Shown: positions 44,133 through 53,862, numbered from the stretch's first letter. The stretch is 64,000 bases of DNA from G051903925 sp051903925 (GCF_051903925.1 NZ_CP173678.1:4216001-4280000); one strand, 5' to 3'. A program made the numbers and translations. The notes: generated by a model not told the origin, from the letters alone.

Positions 44133-45458
44133 TTAGTCTTGTAGGTTTTCCCGCAGGGTTTTGCCCGTATAGGCGGTCCGATAGACGCCGCGGCGCTGAA
44201 GCTCGGGCACGACCTGGGCGACGAAGTCCTCGTACATGCCGGGGAAAGTCGTGGGCGGCATGACGAAGCCGTCGCAGGCGCCCGACTGCAGCAGGTCCTG
44301 CATGCGGTCGGCGACATCCGTCGCGGTGCCGACCAGCTGCGGGGTCATCTGACTGGCGCCGTAGTGCATGCAGGCCTCGCGCAGCGTCCAGCCATTCGCG
44401 TTGGCCCCCTGGATCAGGGCATCGAGCAGGCCGCCCACCGTCTGGTCGCGTGCCTCCAGCGTCACGGGCTTGTCCAGTTCCATGGTCGAAAGGTCCATGC
44501 CGATATGGCTGGAGACGGTGCACACCGCCATCTCAGGGTCGATCAGGTCGAACAGGTCCTGACGCCTGGCCTCGGCCGCGGCGGCACTCTCGCCCAGGAT
44601 CACGTCGACCGCGGGCAGGATCACGCATTCGGATGGGTCCCGGCCGATCGCCGCCATGCGTTCGTGCATGTCCTTGCGGAAATCGATCATGTCCTGCTTG
44701 CCGTGCTGGATCGTGAAGATGATCTCGGCATGCCTGGCCGCGAATTCGCGACCGCGGGGGGATGAGCCCGCCTGCATGATGACCGGATGGCCCTGGGGAC
44801 AGCGCGGCGTGGGCAGCGGTCCGCGCGTCGCGACATGGGTGCCCTTGTAGTTGGCGTAGTGCACCTTGGCCGGGTCGGCGAAGAAGTTGGCCGCCTTGTC
44901 CATGACCAGCGCCCCCTCCTCCCACGTATCCCACAGGGCCAGGCACGCCTCCACCGCCTCCTCGGCCTTGTCATAGCGGGTCTTGCGGTCGGGAATGCGC
45001 TCCATCCCGAAGTTCTGCGCTTCCAGATCCGCCGCCGATGTCACGACGTTCCAGGCAACCCGCCCGTTCGACAGGTGATCGAGGGAGCCGAGCAGCCGTG
45101 CGATGTGAAACGGATGGTAGAAGCTGGTCGACAGCGTGATGCCCAGGCCCAGGTGCCGCGTCGCCCGCGCGACATAGGGCAGGACCATCAGGGGATCGAG
45201 CAGGTTCATCTGGCCCGCCCGCGCCAGCGTCACGTCCATCCTGCCCTGGTAGGTGTCATAGATCCCGGACAGGTCCTCGAAGAACAGGCCGTCGAACTTG
45301 CCCGCCTCCAGCACGCGGGCCACGTGCTCGTACCGCTCGGGCGTCAAAAGGTCGGCAATCGCGGTGTCGGGGTGCCGCCACATGCCGTAATTGTGGCTGG
45401 TTGGCCCCGTCTTCATGAAGGCGATCAGGTGCAGATGCTTGCTCCGGTGCACGCTCAT
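44133..45458 (-). CDS. LLM-class flavin-dependent monooxygenase (NtaA/SnaA/DszA type), copy 1
   Basis: 441 aa bacterial-luciferase-like TIM barrel. Motifs: HLIAFMKTGPTSHNYGMWRHP, VLEAGKFDGLFFEDL, HLGLGITLSTSFYHPFHIARLLGSLDHLSNGRVAWNVVTS (FMN pocket), GPLPTPRCPQGHPVIMQAGSSPRGREFAARHAE, and TFPGMYEDFV. Relatives oxidise nitrilotriacetate, EDTA, dibenzothiophene sulphone or pristinamycin using reduced FMN and oxygen. A separate flavin reductase would be needed and is not adjacent. ATG 45458 overlaps the stop of copy 2 by 4 nt. Confidence 0.92.
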   Translation of the reverse strand: MSVHRSKHLHLIAFMKTGPTSHNYGMWRHPDTAIADLLTPERYEHVARVLEAGKFDGLFFEDLSGIYDTYQGRMDVTLARAGQMNLLDPLMVLPYVARATRHLGLGITLSTSFYHPFHIARLLGSLDHLSNGRVAWNVVTSAADLEAQNFGMERIPDRKTRYDKAEEAVEACLALWDTWEEGALVMDKAANFFADPAKVHYANYKGTHVATRGPLPTPRCPQGHPVIMQAGSSPRGREFAARHAEIIFTIQHGKQDMIDFRKDMHERMAAIGRDPSECVILPAVDVILGESAAAAEARRQDLFDLIDPEMAVCTVSSHIGMDLSTMELDKPVTLEARDQTVGGLLDALIQGANANGWTLREACMHYGASQMTPQLVGTATDVADRMQDLLQSGACDGFVMPPTTFPGMYEDFVAQVVPELQRRGVYRTAYTGKTLRENLQD

Positions 45459-46780
45459 GCCTGGATCCCCCTCAGGTTGTCGCGCAGGGTCTTGCCCGTA
45501 TAGGCGGTGCGGTAGATGCCGCGGCGCTGAAGTTCCGGCACGACCATGCGGGTGAAATCCTCGTACATGCCGGGGAAGGTCGTCGGCGTCAGGATGAAGC
45601 CGTCGCACGCCCCGCTTTCGAAGATCTCCTGCATGCGGTCGGCAATGGTCGTCGGGCTGCCGGCGATCTGGGGCGCCATGAAGCTGGTGGCGTAGCGGTG
45701 CGCCGCCTCGCGCAGGGTCAGGCCCTTGGAGTTGGTGGCGGAGACGATGGCGTCGAGCACGCCCTGGACCGTGATCTCCCGTCCCACCACGTCCAGCGGC
45801 TTGTCCAGGTCATAGCTCGACAGATCGACGCCGATATGCGCGGAGACGGTCGCGATGGCCAGGTCGGCATCGATCAGGCTGTCCAGGTACTGGCGCTTTT
45901 CCTCGGCAATCGCATCCGTCTCGCCCACGATGATGTCGAGGGAGGGCAGGATCACGCAGTCCTCAGGCTTGCGGCCGTGCACCGCCATGCGCCGGTGCAT
46001 GTCCTGGCGATAGGCCAGCATGTCGGCCACGTCGTGCTGGATGGTGAAGATCACCTCCGCAAAGCGGGCCCCCACTTCCCGTCCGCGGGGCGACGATCCG
46101 GCCTGCATGATGACCGGGTGCCCCTGCGGACAGCGCGGGGTGGGCAGCGGCCCGCGCGTGCTGACATGCCTGCCCACATAATTGGCGTAGTGCACCTTTG
46201 ATGGGTCGGCGAACGTGCCCGATGCCTTGTCCAGGATCAGCGCGCCGTCGTCCCAGCTGGCCCACAGTTTCAGCGCGGCCTCGACCGTCTCCTCCGCCCG
46301 CTGGTAGCGGGTGTCGCGGTCGCCGATCCGCGCCATGCCGAAGTTCTGCGCTTCGGCATCCTGGGCACTGGTGATGACGTTCCAGGCAACCCGCCCGCCT
46401 GAAAGATGATCGAGCGAACCCAGAAGTCGGGCAATATGGAACGGGTGGTAGAAGCTGGTGGACATCGTGATGCCCAGGCCCAGATGCTTCGTCGCCCGCG
46501 CCAGGTAGGGGAGCACGACCACCGGGTCGAGCAGGCTGATCTGGCCGCCACCTTTCAGGATCGCATCGAACTTGCCTTCGTGGGTGTCGAAGATGTTGCT
46601 CGTATCCTCGAAGAAGCAGGCATCGAAGAAGCCCGCTTCCAGCACCCGCGCCACATGCTCATAGCGTTCCGGCAGCAGCAGGTCGTGGAGCGGCGAGGCC
46701 GGATGCCGCCAGGCCCCATGGTGGTGAAAGGTCTGGCTGGTCTTCAGGTACGCGACGAGATGCATCTGACGCTTGGACAT
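45455..46780 (-). CDS. LLM-class flavin-dependent monooxygenase (NtaA/SnaA/DszA type), copy 2
   Basis: 441 aa, exactly the length of copy 1 and similar throughout (HHHGAWRHP, RLLGSLDHLSGGRVAWNVITS, PRCPQGHPVIMQAGSSPRGREVGARF, TPTTFPGMYEDF, RTAYTGKTLRDNL), so the two arose by tandem duplication. GGGAGA precedes ATG 46780. It is divergent from the ABC permease gene across 142 nt, and the pair is transcribed back toward the AT-rich islet. The likely role is oxidative cleavage of a compound brought in by the adjoining transporter. Confidence 0.92.
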   Translation of the reverse strand: MSKRQMHLVAYLKTSQTFHHHGAWRHPASPLHDLLLPERYEHVARVLEAGFFDACFFEDTSNIFDTHEGKFDAILKGGGQISLLDPVVVLPYLARATKHLGLGITMSTSFYHPFHIARLLGSLDHLSGGRVAWNVITSAQDAEAQNFGMARIGDRDTRYQRAEETVEAALKLWASWDDGALILDKASGTFADPSKVHYANYVGRHVSTRGPLPTPRCPQGHPVIMQAGSSPRGREVGARFAEVIFTIQHDVADMLAYRQDMHRRMAVHGRKPEDCVILPSLDIIVGETDAIAEEKRQYLDSLIDADLAIATVSAHIGVDLSSYDLDKPLDVVGREITVQGVLDAIVSATNSKGLTLREAAHRYATSFMAPQIAGSPTTIADRMQEIFESGACDGFILTPTTFPGMYEDFTRMVVPELQRRGIYRTAYTGKTLRDNLRGIQA

Positions 46781-46922
46781 GCGGTCTCCCGGGAGAACTG
46801 CTGAAACGATCAAGCAAGTCCCATGCCGTGCTTTGCTGCGCCGCGCGTCTGTGCTGCGCTGGTGCAATGCGGATCACGGGGACGGTTGCGAGTCGCACGG
46901 CCGGGCAGACGGGGGCGGGCTC

Positions 46923-47840
46923 ATGCTGCGCTATGCGCTGAGCCGCGTCATGGGGGCGATCCCCACGCTGTTCATCCTGGTGACCCTGGCCTTCTTCCTG
47001 GTGCGTTTGGCGCCGGGCGGCCCGTTCGACCGCGAGCGGGCCCTGCCGCCCGAAGTCGAGCGCAATCTGGCGGCGGCCTATCACCTGGATGAACCCCTGC
47101 CCCTGCAATACCTGCGCTATCTGCAGAACCTGGCCCAGGGCGATTTCGGGCCCAGCTTCAAGTACAAGGATTTCTCCGTCACCGAGCTGATCCTGGGCGG
47201 CTTTCCGACCTCCCTCCTGCTGGGTGGCACGGCCATGGTGCTGGCCTGCATTCTCGGCATCGGTCTTGGCCTGGTGGCGGCGGTGAAGCGCGAGCGCTGG
47301 CCCGACAGCCTGGTGATGGCGCTGGCCACGACCGGAATCGCCCTGCCCAATTTCGTCGTGGCGCCGCTGCTGACGCTGGTCTTCGGCCTGATGCTGGGCT
47401 GGCTCCAGATGGGCTGGGGGAGCAGCCCCACCCAGATGATCCTGCCGGTGATCGCCCTGGCGTTGCCCCAGGTCGCCTATATCGCCCGCCTGACCCGCGC
47501 CAGCCTGGTGGAGGTGCTGCGCAGTCCCTTCATCCGCATGGCGCGGGCCAAGGGCATGCCGGAAAAGGTCGTCCTGCTGCGCCATGCCTTGCGTCCCGCC
47601 CTGCTGCCCGTCGTCTCCTACCTCGGCCCCGCGACCGCGGCGATCGTCACCGGCTCCGTCGTGATCGAGCAGATCTTCGGCATTCCGGGGATCGGGCGCT
47701 ACTTCATCCAGGGGGCACTGAATCGCGACTATACGCTGGTCCTGGGGGTCGTGATCTTCTACGGCGTCCTGATCATCGCGGCGAACCTGATCGTCGACCT
47801 GGCCTATGGCCTGCTCGACCCCAAGGTCCGACATGGCTGA
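46923..47840 (+). CDS. ABC transporter permease, DppB/OppB type
   Basis: 305 aa. Six membrane helices with the OppB N-terminus (MLRYALSRVMGAIPTLFILVTLAFFLVRLAPGGPF) and the EAA-type loop EVLRSPFIRMARAKGMPEKVVLLRHALRPALLP that docks on the ATPases. First permease of the importer whose binding protein is at 41414. The next permease gene overlaps it by 8 nt. Confidence 0.94.
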   Translation: MLRYALSRVMGAIPTLFILVTLAFFLVRLAPGGPFDRERALPPEVERNLAAAYHLDEPLPLQYLRYLQNLAQGDFGPSFKYKDFSVTELILGGFPTSLLLGGTAMVLACILGIGLGLVAAVKRERWPDSLVMALATTGIALPNFVVAPLLTLVFGLMLGWLQMGWGSSPTQMILPVIALALPQVAYIARLTRASLVEVLRSPFIRMARAKGMPEKVVLLRHALRPALLPVVSYLGPATAAIVTGSVVIEQIFGIPGIGRYFIQGALNRDYTLVLGVVIFYGVLIIAANLIVDLAYGLLDPKVRHG

Positions 47841-48717
47841 GGCGCGCAATCCCTGGGCCACGATCGGCCGCGGGCGCAGCCTGTGGGCCGATGCCGTGTC
47901 GCGCCTGTTGCGCAATCCGGCCGCCATGCTGTCCATCCTGGTGCTGCTGGGCATGGCCGGCCTCTGCGTCATTGGGCCTTACCTCGCGCCACACGCCTAT
48001 GACGCGGTCGACTGGGACGCCATATCCAGCCCGCCCGACTTCGCCCGGGGCTATTATTTCGGCACCGACGACAATGGCCGCGACCTGTTCAGCCGTACGC
48101 TGGAAGGCGGTCGCATCTCGCTCCTGGTGGGCCTGGCCGCCACCTGCGTCAGCCTGGTGATCGGCGTCGCCTGGGGCGCCATTGCGGGCTTCCTGGGGGG
48201 CCGCGTCGATGCCGTGATGATGCGGCTGGTCGATATTCTCTATGCCCTGCCCTTCATGTTCCTGGTGATCCTGCTGACCGTGTTCTTCGGGCGCAACATC
48301 GTCCTGCTGTTCGTGGCGCTCGGCGCCATCTGCTGGCTGGACATGGCACGCATCGTGCGCGGCCAGGCGCTGAGCTTGAAGCAGCGGGAATTCGTGGAGG
48401 CCGCACGCGCCGGCGGCGCCACGCAAGCAGCCATCATCCGCCGCCACATCATCCCCAACACGCTGGGGCCGGTCATTGTCTACGTCACCCTCACCGTGCC
48501 CACGATGATCCTGGCCGAGAGCTTCATCTCCTTCCTGGGCCTGGGCGTGCAGGAGCCGATGACCTCGTGGGGGGTGCTGATCGCCGACGGTGCCCGGCGC
48601 ATGGAGACGGAGCCCTGGGCCCTCATCTTCCCGGCGGCGTTCCTGGCGGTCACCCTGCTCTGCTTCAACCTGCTGGGCGACGGACTGCGCGATGCTCTCG
48701 ACCCCGCCGAGCGCTGA
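47833..48717 (+). CDS. ABC transporter permease, DppC/OppC type
   Basis: 294 aa from ATG 47833. Six membrane helices; N-terminal OppC segment LLRNPAAMLSILVLLGMAGLCVIGPYLAPH, DDNGRDLFSRTLEGGRISLLVG, and the EAA loop KQREFVEAARAGGATQAAIIRRHIIPNTLGPV. Partner of the DppB-type permease. Start overlaps that gene by 8 nt and its end overlaps the ATPase gene by 26 nt. Confidence 0.94.
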   Translation: MAEARNPWATIGRGRSLWADAVSRLLRNPAAMLSILVLLGMAGLCVIGPYLAPHAYDAVDWDAISSPPDFARGYYFGTDDNGRDLFSRTLEGGRISLLVGLAATCVSLVIGVAWGAIAGFLGGRVDAVMMRLVDILYALPFMFLVILLTVFFGRNIVLLFVALGAICWLDMARIVRGQALSLKQREFVEAARAGGATQAAIIRRHIIPNTLGPVIVYVTLTVPTMILAESFISFLGLGVQEPMTSWGVLIADGARRMETEPWALIFPAAFLAVTLLCFNLLGDGLRDALDPAER

Positions 48718-49720
48718 GGCCGACGCGCCTCCACCCGTGGCTGCGGCGGACGCGCCGCTGCTGGTGGTCGATCGCCTTTCCGTTCGCTTCCCCACGCGCG
48801 ACGGGATGGTCCATGCCGTCACCGACGTCTCGTTCGAACTGCCGGCCGGCGCGACCTTGGGTGTGGTCGGTGAATCGGGCTCCGGCAAGACGCAGATGGT
48901 GATGGCGATGCTGGGCCTGCTGCCCGGCCGGGGTCGTACCACGGGCCGCGTCGTGTTCGAGGGGACGGACCTGCTGGTCGCGCCGCGCCGCGACCTGGAC
49001 CGCATCCGCGGCCGGCGCATCGGCACCGTGTTCCAGGACCCGATGACGGCGCTCAACCCCTTCCTGACCGTGCGGCGCCAGATGACGGAGGTGCTGCTCC
49101 ATCACGAGGGTCTGCACGACAAGGCGGCCCTGGCCCGCTCGGTCGAGATGCTGGACCGCGTCGGCATCCCGGACGCCAGGCGCCGCATCGCTGACTACCC
49201 CCACGAATTCTCGGGCGGCCAGCGCCAGCGGATCGCCATCGCCATCGCCATGCTTTGCCGCCCCCGCCTGCTGATCGCGGATGAGCCGACGACGGCCCTC
49301 GACGTCACGGTCCAGGCCCAGGTGCTGGAGCTGATGCGCGACCTGGTGCGCGACAGCGGCACCGCCATCATCCTGATCAGCCATGACCTGGGCGCCATTG
49401 CCGGCCTCGCCGACGGCGTCATGGTCATGTATGGCGGCCGCATGGCCGAGATCGGCATGGCCGAGGAAGTCTTCCGCGACCCCGCCCACCCCTATACCCA
49501 GGCCCTGCTGGCGGCGTCCCCGCGCCTGGACGGGCCGCGCGGCGGCGAACTCGCGACCCTCCCGGGGCAACCGCCCAGCCTGGTCGCGCCGGGGGAGGCC
49601 TGCGCCTTTGCCCCCCGCTGCGCCCGCGCCTTCGCCCGCTGCAAGAGCAAGCGCCCCACCCTCTTCCCGGTGGGCGAGGAACAGGCCGCCGCCTGCTTCC
49701 TCTACGAGGTGCGGAGTTGA
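48692..49720 (+). CDS. ABC transporter ATP-binding protein, DppD/OppD type
   Basis: 342 aa from ATG 48692, inside the end of the permease gene. Walker A GESGSGKT, Q-loop VFQDPMTALNP, signature SGGQRQRIAIA, Walker B LLIADEPTTALDV, and H-loop LISHDLG. The C-terminal oligopeptide-transporter extension has CAFAPRCARAFARC, part of a cysteine cluster typical of OppD/DppD and sometimes a 4Fe-4S site. It powers import together with the DppF-type ATPase, which overlaps its end by 4 nt (TTGA). Confidence 0.94.
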   Translation: MLSTPPSAEADAPPPVAAADAPLLVVDRLSVRFPTRDGMVHAVTDVSFELPAGATLGVVGESGSGKTQMVMAMLGLLPGRGRTTGRVVFEGTDLLVAPRRDLDRIRGRRIGTVFQDPMTALNPFLTVRRQMTEVLLHHEGLHDKAALARSVEMLDRVGIPDARRRIADYPHEFSGGQRQRIAIAIAMLCRPRLLIADEPTTALDVTVQAQVLELMRDLVRDSGTAIILISHDLGAIAGLADGVMVMYGGRMAEIGMAEEVFRDPAHPYTQALLAASPRLDGPRGGELATLPGQPPSLVAPGEACAFAPRCARAFARCKSKRPTLFPVGEEQAAACFLYEVRS

Positions 49721-50700
49721 GCGGGGCCCTGCTCCAGGTTCAGGACCTGAAGGTCCACTTCACCCTGCGGCAGCAGCGCCTGTTCCGGCGCGTGCCGGTC
49801 ACCGTGCGCGCGCTCGACGGCCTGAACCTGGCGCTGAATGCGGGCGAGGTGCTGGGCATCGTGGGCGAATCCGGCTCCGGCAAGTCGACCCTGGGCCGCG
49901 CCATCCTGCGGCTCGTCGAGCCGACAGAGGGACGCATCCTGTGGGACGGCCAGCCCATGGCCGACCTCTCTCCGGAGGGCCTGCGGCAGCGCCGGCGTGA
50001 GCTTCAGGTGATCTTCCAGGACCCGCTGGCGGCACTGGACCCGCGCATGACGGTGCACGAGATCGTGGCCGAACCCTTGCGCAATTTCGGCGTGGGGCGA
50101 GAGGACCGCACCGCCCGCGCGATCGAGGCCCTGCGCGCCGTGGGCCTCAGCCCCGAATACCGCAATCGCTATCCGCACGAGTTCTCTGGCGGCCAGTGCC
50201 AGCGCATCGCCATTGCCCGCGCGCTCGTCCTGCGCCCCCGCCTGATCGTCTGCGACGAGCCGGTGTCGGCCCTCGACGTCTCGATCCAGGGCCAGATCGT
50301 CAACCTGCTGGCCCGGCTTCAGCGCGAAACGGGCGCAGCACTTCTGTTCATCAGCCACAACCTGGCCGTGGTCCGCCATATCAGCCAGCGCGTGGCCGTC
50401 CTCTACCTGGGCAAGCTCGCCGAGAGTGCGCCGACCGAGCGCCTCTATCGCGAACCCAAGCACCCCTATACCCGTGCCCTGCTGGCGGCGATCCCGGTGC
50501 CCGACCCGGTGCGTGAACGGGCCCGGCCGCCGCTGCCCCTGCGCGGCGACCCGCCCTCACCCCTCGATCCGCCATCCGGCTGCCGCTTCCGCACCCGCTG
50601 CCCGCACGCCACCGACCTCTGCGCCGCGGTCGAGCCGGAGCTTGAGACCATCGCCCCCAACCACATCGTCGCCTGCCACCACTGGCGCGACTGGGACTGA
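49717..50700 (+). CDS. ABC transporter ATP-binding protein, DppF/OppF type
   Basis: 327 aa from TTG 49717. Walker A GESGSGKS, VIFQDPLAALDPRMTV, signature SGGQCQRIAIARAL (a Cys in place of the usual Arg/Lys after GQ), Walker B LIVCDEPVSALDVS and H-loop FISHNLA. The C-terminal FRTRCPHATDLC completes the cysteine cluster. Last gene of the transporter operon; it converges on an esterase gene 30 nt away. Confidence 0.94.
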   Translation: MSGALLQVQDLKVHFTLRQQRLFRRVPVTVRALDGLNLALNAGEVLGIVGESGSGKSTLGRAILRLVEPTEGRILWDGQPMADLSPEGLRQRRRELQVIFQDPLAALDPRMTVHEIVAEPLRNFGVGREDRTARAIEALRAVGLSPEYRNRYPHEFSGGQCQRIAIARALVLRPRLIVCDEPVSALDVSIQGQIVNLLARLQRETGAALLFISHNLAVVRHISQRVAVLYLGKLAESAPTERLYREPKHPYTRALLAAIPVPDPVRERARPPLPLRGDPPSPLDPPSGCRFRTRCPHATDLCAAVEPELETIAPNHIVACHHWRDWD

Positions 50701-50729
50701 GCTGCCGCACCTGGGATTGAGGCTGCCGC

Positions 50730-51818
50730 CTATGCCGCCTTGCGCGGCCTCCGGGCGAGCGGCCCGCGCTCCAGCGCCATGACCGCCATCAGGGCCGAGC
50801 CGATGGCCCGGTGACCCGTGGCCAAGGGCGGGCGCGGCCGGTCGGCGCGGGGCGCAGTGCCCAGCGCACGCGCCAGGGCCGCGCCCAGCTGGTCCAGCGC
50901 CTGGCGCGCGCCGCGGAACACCACGTCGAACATGACGAAGCCATGCACCTGGCCGGCAAAGTGCAGGTGCTCGACCGGCACGCCTGCCGCCTTCAGCCTC
51001 TCGACATAGGCCAGGCCATCATCCCGCAAGGGGTCATAGCCACAGGTCAGGACGACGGCCGGGGCCGCACCGCGCAGCTCCGCCCGGGCGGGGGACACCC
51101 GCGGGTCGGTCAGGTCGACATCGGCGCGCAGGTTGGACAGGACCCAGGCCAGGCTGTCCCGCGTCAGCAGATAGCCGGCCGCGTTCTCGTTGATCGACGG
51201 CCGCTCCAGCGTCATGTCGGTCACGGGATAAAGCAGCAGCTGCAAGGCCAGGGCCGGCCCCTCCCCCGCCGCACAGCGCGCGGCGACGGACGCCGCCAGG
51301 CAGCCGCCAGCCGAATCGCCGCCGACCGCGATTCGCGCGGGGTCCAGGCCATGCGCGGCCCCCTGCGCCGCCAGCCAGCGCACCGCCGCCAGGGCATCCT
51401 CGTGCCCCGCCAGCAGGCCATGGCGATGGGCCAAGCGATAGGTGATTGCAGCAACCGCCGCCCCGCTGCGATTGGCCAGGGCCCGGCACGTGCCCTCGGC
51501 CACGAACTGGTCGCCCGTAACGAAGCCGCCGCCATGGAACCAGGCCAGCACCGGCCAGCCGGTCGCCGGCGCCGGCCCCGCGGGCACATAGAGGCGGATC
51601 GCGATCGGCCCACCCGGGCCCACCGCGCTCAAACGCTCGACCCGGCCCACCGGCTCGCGGCTCGACAGCGCCCAGACGACGGAGCGCACCGACCGATGGA
51701 CCTGGCGCGGCGAGCGCCCGGCCAGGCTGCGCGGCGCGACGACATTGGCGATCCGCAGGAACGAACGCACTTCGGGATCAGGCAGGCGCGCACGCCAGCC
51801 GCCGTTCAGAGTGTCCAA
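50730..51818 (-). CDS. Alpha/beta hydrolase, HSL/esterase family
   Basis: 362 aa from TTG 51818. Hormone-sensitive-lipase group: oxyanion loop WFHGGGFVTG, nucleophile elbow VGGDSAGG, DPLRDDG with the catalytic Asp, and GQVHGFV with the His. It hydrolyses short-chain esters. The N-terminal about 60 residues and a basic C-terminal tail (ERGPLARRPRKAA) are less typical. GGAGGG lies 12 nt upstream of the TTG, so the start is only moderately supported. A second HSL-type gene lies at 59712. Confidence 0.85.
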   Translation of the reverse strand: MDTLNGGWRARLPDPEVRSFLRIANVVAPRSLAGRSPRQVHRSVRSVVWALSSREPVGRVERLSAVGPGGPIAIRLYVPAGPAPATGWPVLAWFHGGGFVTGDQFVAEGTCRALANRSGAAVAAITYRLAHRHGLLAGHEDALAAVRWLAAQGAAHGLDPARIAVGGDSAGGCLAASVAARCAAGEGPALALQLLLYPVTDMTLERPSINENAAGYLLTRDSLAWVLSNLRADVDLTDPRVSPARAELRGAAPAVVLTCGYDPLRDDGLAYVERLKAAGVPVEHLHFAGQVHGFVMFDVVFRGARQALDQLGAALARALGTAPRADRPRPPLATGHRAIGSALMAVMALERGPLARRPRKAA

Positions 51819-51974
51819 CGCAGAAACCCTCCTCGCGGGCCCATCCCCGTCGACGCACGCCGACCGGGCCCGCTCCCGATCTTGGCCCGCTCACCCCGCT
51901 CGTGAAGTGCGCGCCGCCCCCGCCACCCCCGATGTCCCAGACTGGTCACATGCAAAAGGCGCCCCGGCTCAGCC

Positions 51975-53741
51975 CTAGGCCCAGAGCGGCTCGACCTCGG
52001 CGCGCGACAGGGCCGCACCGCCGCCCATGATCGTCGCCAGCAGCGCCGCGGCCGGCGGTACGCGCTGCGCCACGAAGAAGCGGGTCAGCTGCACCCGCCC
52101 CAGGGCCTGCGCCTCCCCCTGCGCCAGGGCGGCTTCGGCCTGGGCCAGCAGGAAATGACCGCCCGCGACCGACCCGAACAGCTCCAGGAACGGCGTGGCC
52201 CCGGCCAGGGCGTCCTCGCCGCCCTGCGCGGTCAGCCAGTCGGCCGCCTGGACCAGCGCGTCGATGCCGGGCTGCAACGTCGCCGCCGCAGCACCCAGCG
52301 CCGCGTGCGACGCCAGTCGCGCCGCCGTCGCCCGCATGTCGGCCACCAGGCTGTCGAAGGCCGCCCGGGGTGCGCCCGTCAGCTTGCGGGTCACCAGGTC
52401 GATCGCCTGGATGCCATTGGTCCCCTCATAGATCGGGCAGATGCGCGAATCGCGCAGGTGCTGGGCTGCCCCCGTCTCCTCGACAAAGCCCATGCCGCCA
52501 TGGATCTGCACACCGAGGGAGGTCAGCTCAACCCCCCGGTCGGTGCACCAGCCCTTGGACACCGGCGTCAGCAGGTCGGCCATCGCCCGCTCCGCCTCGC
52601 GCGCGCCCTGGTCAGGCAGCGCGCGCGACAGGTCGATCGCCAGGGCATTGCGCAGCACCAGTGCCCGCATGGCCAGGATCGTGCTCTTCATGGTCATCAG
52701 CATGCGCCGCACGTCGGCATGCTCGATGATGGGGGACGAGGTCTCCTTCGACCCCAGCGCCCGACCCTGGCGCCGCTCCTGGGCAAAGGCCAAAGCCTGC
52801 TGGTAGGCGCGCTCGCTGACCGCCAGGCCCTGCACGCCGACCGACAGGCGGGCATTGTTCATCATGGTGAACATGGCGGCCAGGCCGCGGTGCTGCTGAC
52901 CGATCAGGTAGCCCACGCAATTGCCGTTGTCGCCATAGGCCATGGTGCAGGTCGGGCTGCCATGAATGCCCAGCTTGTGCTCGATCGAGACGCAGCGCAG
53001 ATCGTTGCGCTGACCCAGGCTGCCGTCCGCGTTGACCAGGAACTTGGGCACGATGAAGCAGGAAATGCCGCGCGTCCCCTCCGGCGCGTCGGGCGTGCGG
53101 GCCAGGACCAGGTGGACGATGTTCTCGACCAGGTCATGCTCGCCGAAGGTGATGAAGATCTTGGACCCCTGGATGCGCCAGGTGCCGTCCCCGGCCGGCA
53201 CGGCACGGGTCTTGATCGTGCCCAGGTCGGACCCCGATTGCGGCTCGGTCAGGTTCATCGTGCCCGTCCAGCGCCCCTCGATCATCGGCGCCAGGTAGGT
53301 GGCCTTCTGCTCCTCGGTCCCGTGGGTGGAGATCGCCTCGACCGCACCCTGGTTCAGCAGCATGACCAGGCCAAAGGCCAGGTTGGCCGACGACCACAAT
53401 TCCTGGATCGCGACGGCCAGCGTGAACGGCAGGCCCTGCCCGCCATGTTCGGGATCGAAGGCAAGGCCCGGCCAACCACCATCGGCATAGGCGCGATAGG
53501 CTTCGCGGAAGCCCGTGGGCGTCCGCACCACGCCGTTCTCGACGCTGCAGCCTTCGCGGTCGCCCACCTCGTTCAGCGGCGCTAGCACGTCGGCCGCCAG
53601 CTTGCCCGCCTCTTCCAGGATCTGGTTCACGAGCTCGGGGCTCGCCTGCTCGAACGGCTCCAGCGCGCCCAGGCGGTCCAGCCCGCCCGCCGTGGAGAGG
53701 GCGAAGTGAAGGTCGGACAGGGGGGCACGATAGGGCTGCAT
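51975..53741 (-). CDS. Acyl-CoA dehydrogenase with C-terminal extension
   Basis: 588 aa. The N-terminal extension beginning MQPYRAPLSDLHFAL is characteristic of the long ACAD subgroup. Then TGTMNLTEPQSGSDLG (FAD site), GIHGSPTCTMAYGDN, MLMTMKSTILAMRAL and the catalytic base in ICPIYEGTNGIQAIDLVTRKL, followed by an extra about 120-residue acetyl-CoA-dehydrogenase-like C-terminal domain. It oxidises acyl-CoA to enoyl-CoA in beta-oxidation and would need ETF. AGGAGC precedes ATG 53741. Longer upstream frames are rejected. It pairs functionally with the acyl-CoA synthetase at 23958. Confidence 0.92.
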   Translation of the reverse strand: MQPYRAPLSDLHFALSTAGGLDRLGALEPFEQASPELVNQILEEAGKLAADVLAPLNEVGDREGCSVENGVVRTPTGFREAYRAYADGGWPGLAFDPEHGGQGLPFTLAVAIQELWSSANLAFGLVMLLNQGAVEAISTHGTEEQKATYLAPMIEGRWTGTMNLTEPQSGSDLGTIKTRAVPAGDGTWRIQGSKIFITFGEHDLVENIVHLVLARTPDAPEGTRGISCFIVPKFLVNADGSLGQRNDLRCVSIEHKLGIHGSPTCTMAYGDNGNCVGYLIGQQHRGLAAMFTMMNNARLSVGVQGLAVSERAYQQALAFAQERRQGRALGSKETSSPIIEHADVRRMLMTMKSTILAMRALVLRNALAIDLSRALPDQGAREAERAMADLLTPVSKGWCTDRGVELTSLGVQIHGGMGFVEETGAAQHLRDSRICPIYEGTNGIQAIDLVTRKLTGAPRAAFDSLVADMRATAARLASHAALGAAAATLQPGIDALVQAADWLTAQGGEDALAGATPFLELFGSVAGGHFLLAQAEAALAQGEAQALGRVQLTRFFVAQRVPPAAALLATIMGGGAALSRAEVEPLWA

Positions 53742-53862
53742 CTTCTGCTCCTGGCTGCGGACCCCGGGTCGCTCTGGTGGCGGCGCTTCATGGCGCGTCG
53801 TCGTGCGCGGGGCGGCGCACAGGATTACAGAATCTGCGCGCCGCGTGGTAGACCGCTCGACC

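Noticed and set aside
44101..44133. Terminator after the first LLM gene
   Set aside because: Only a 4-5-bp ACAC/GTGT stem without a T-run next to it; too weak to call.
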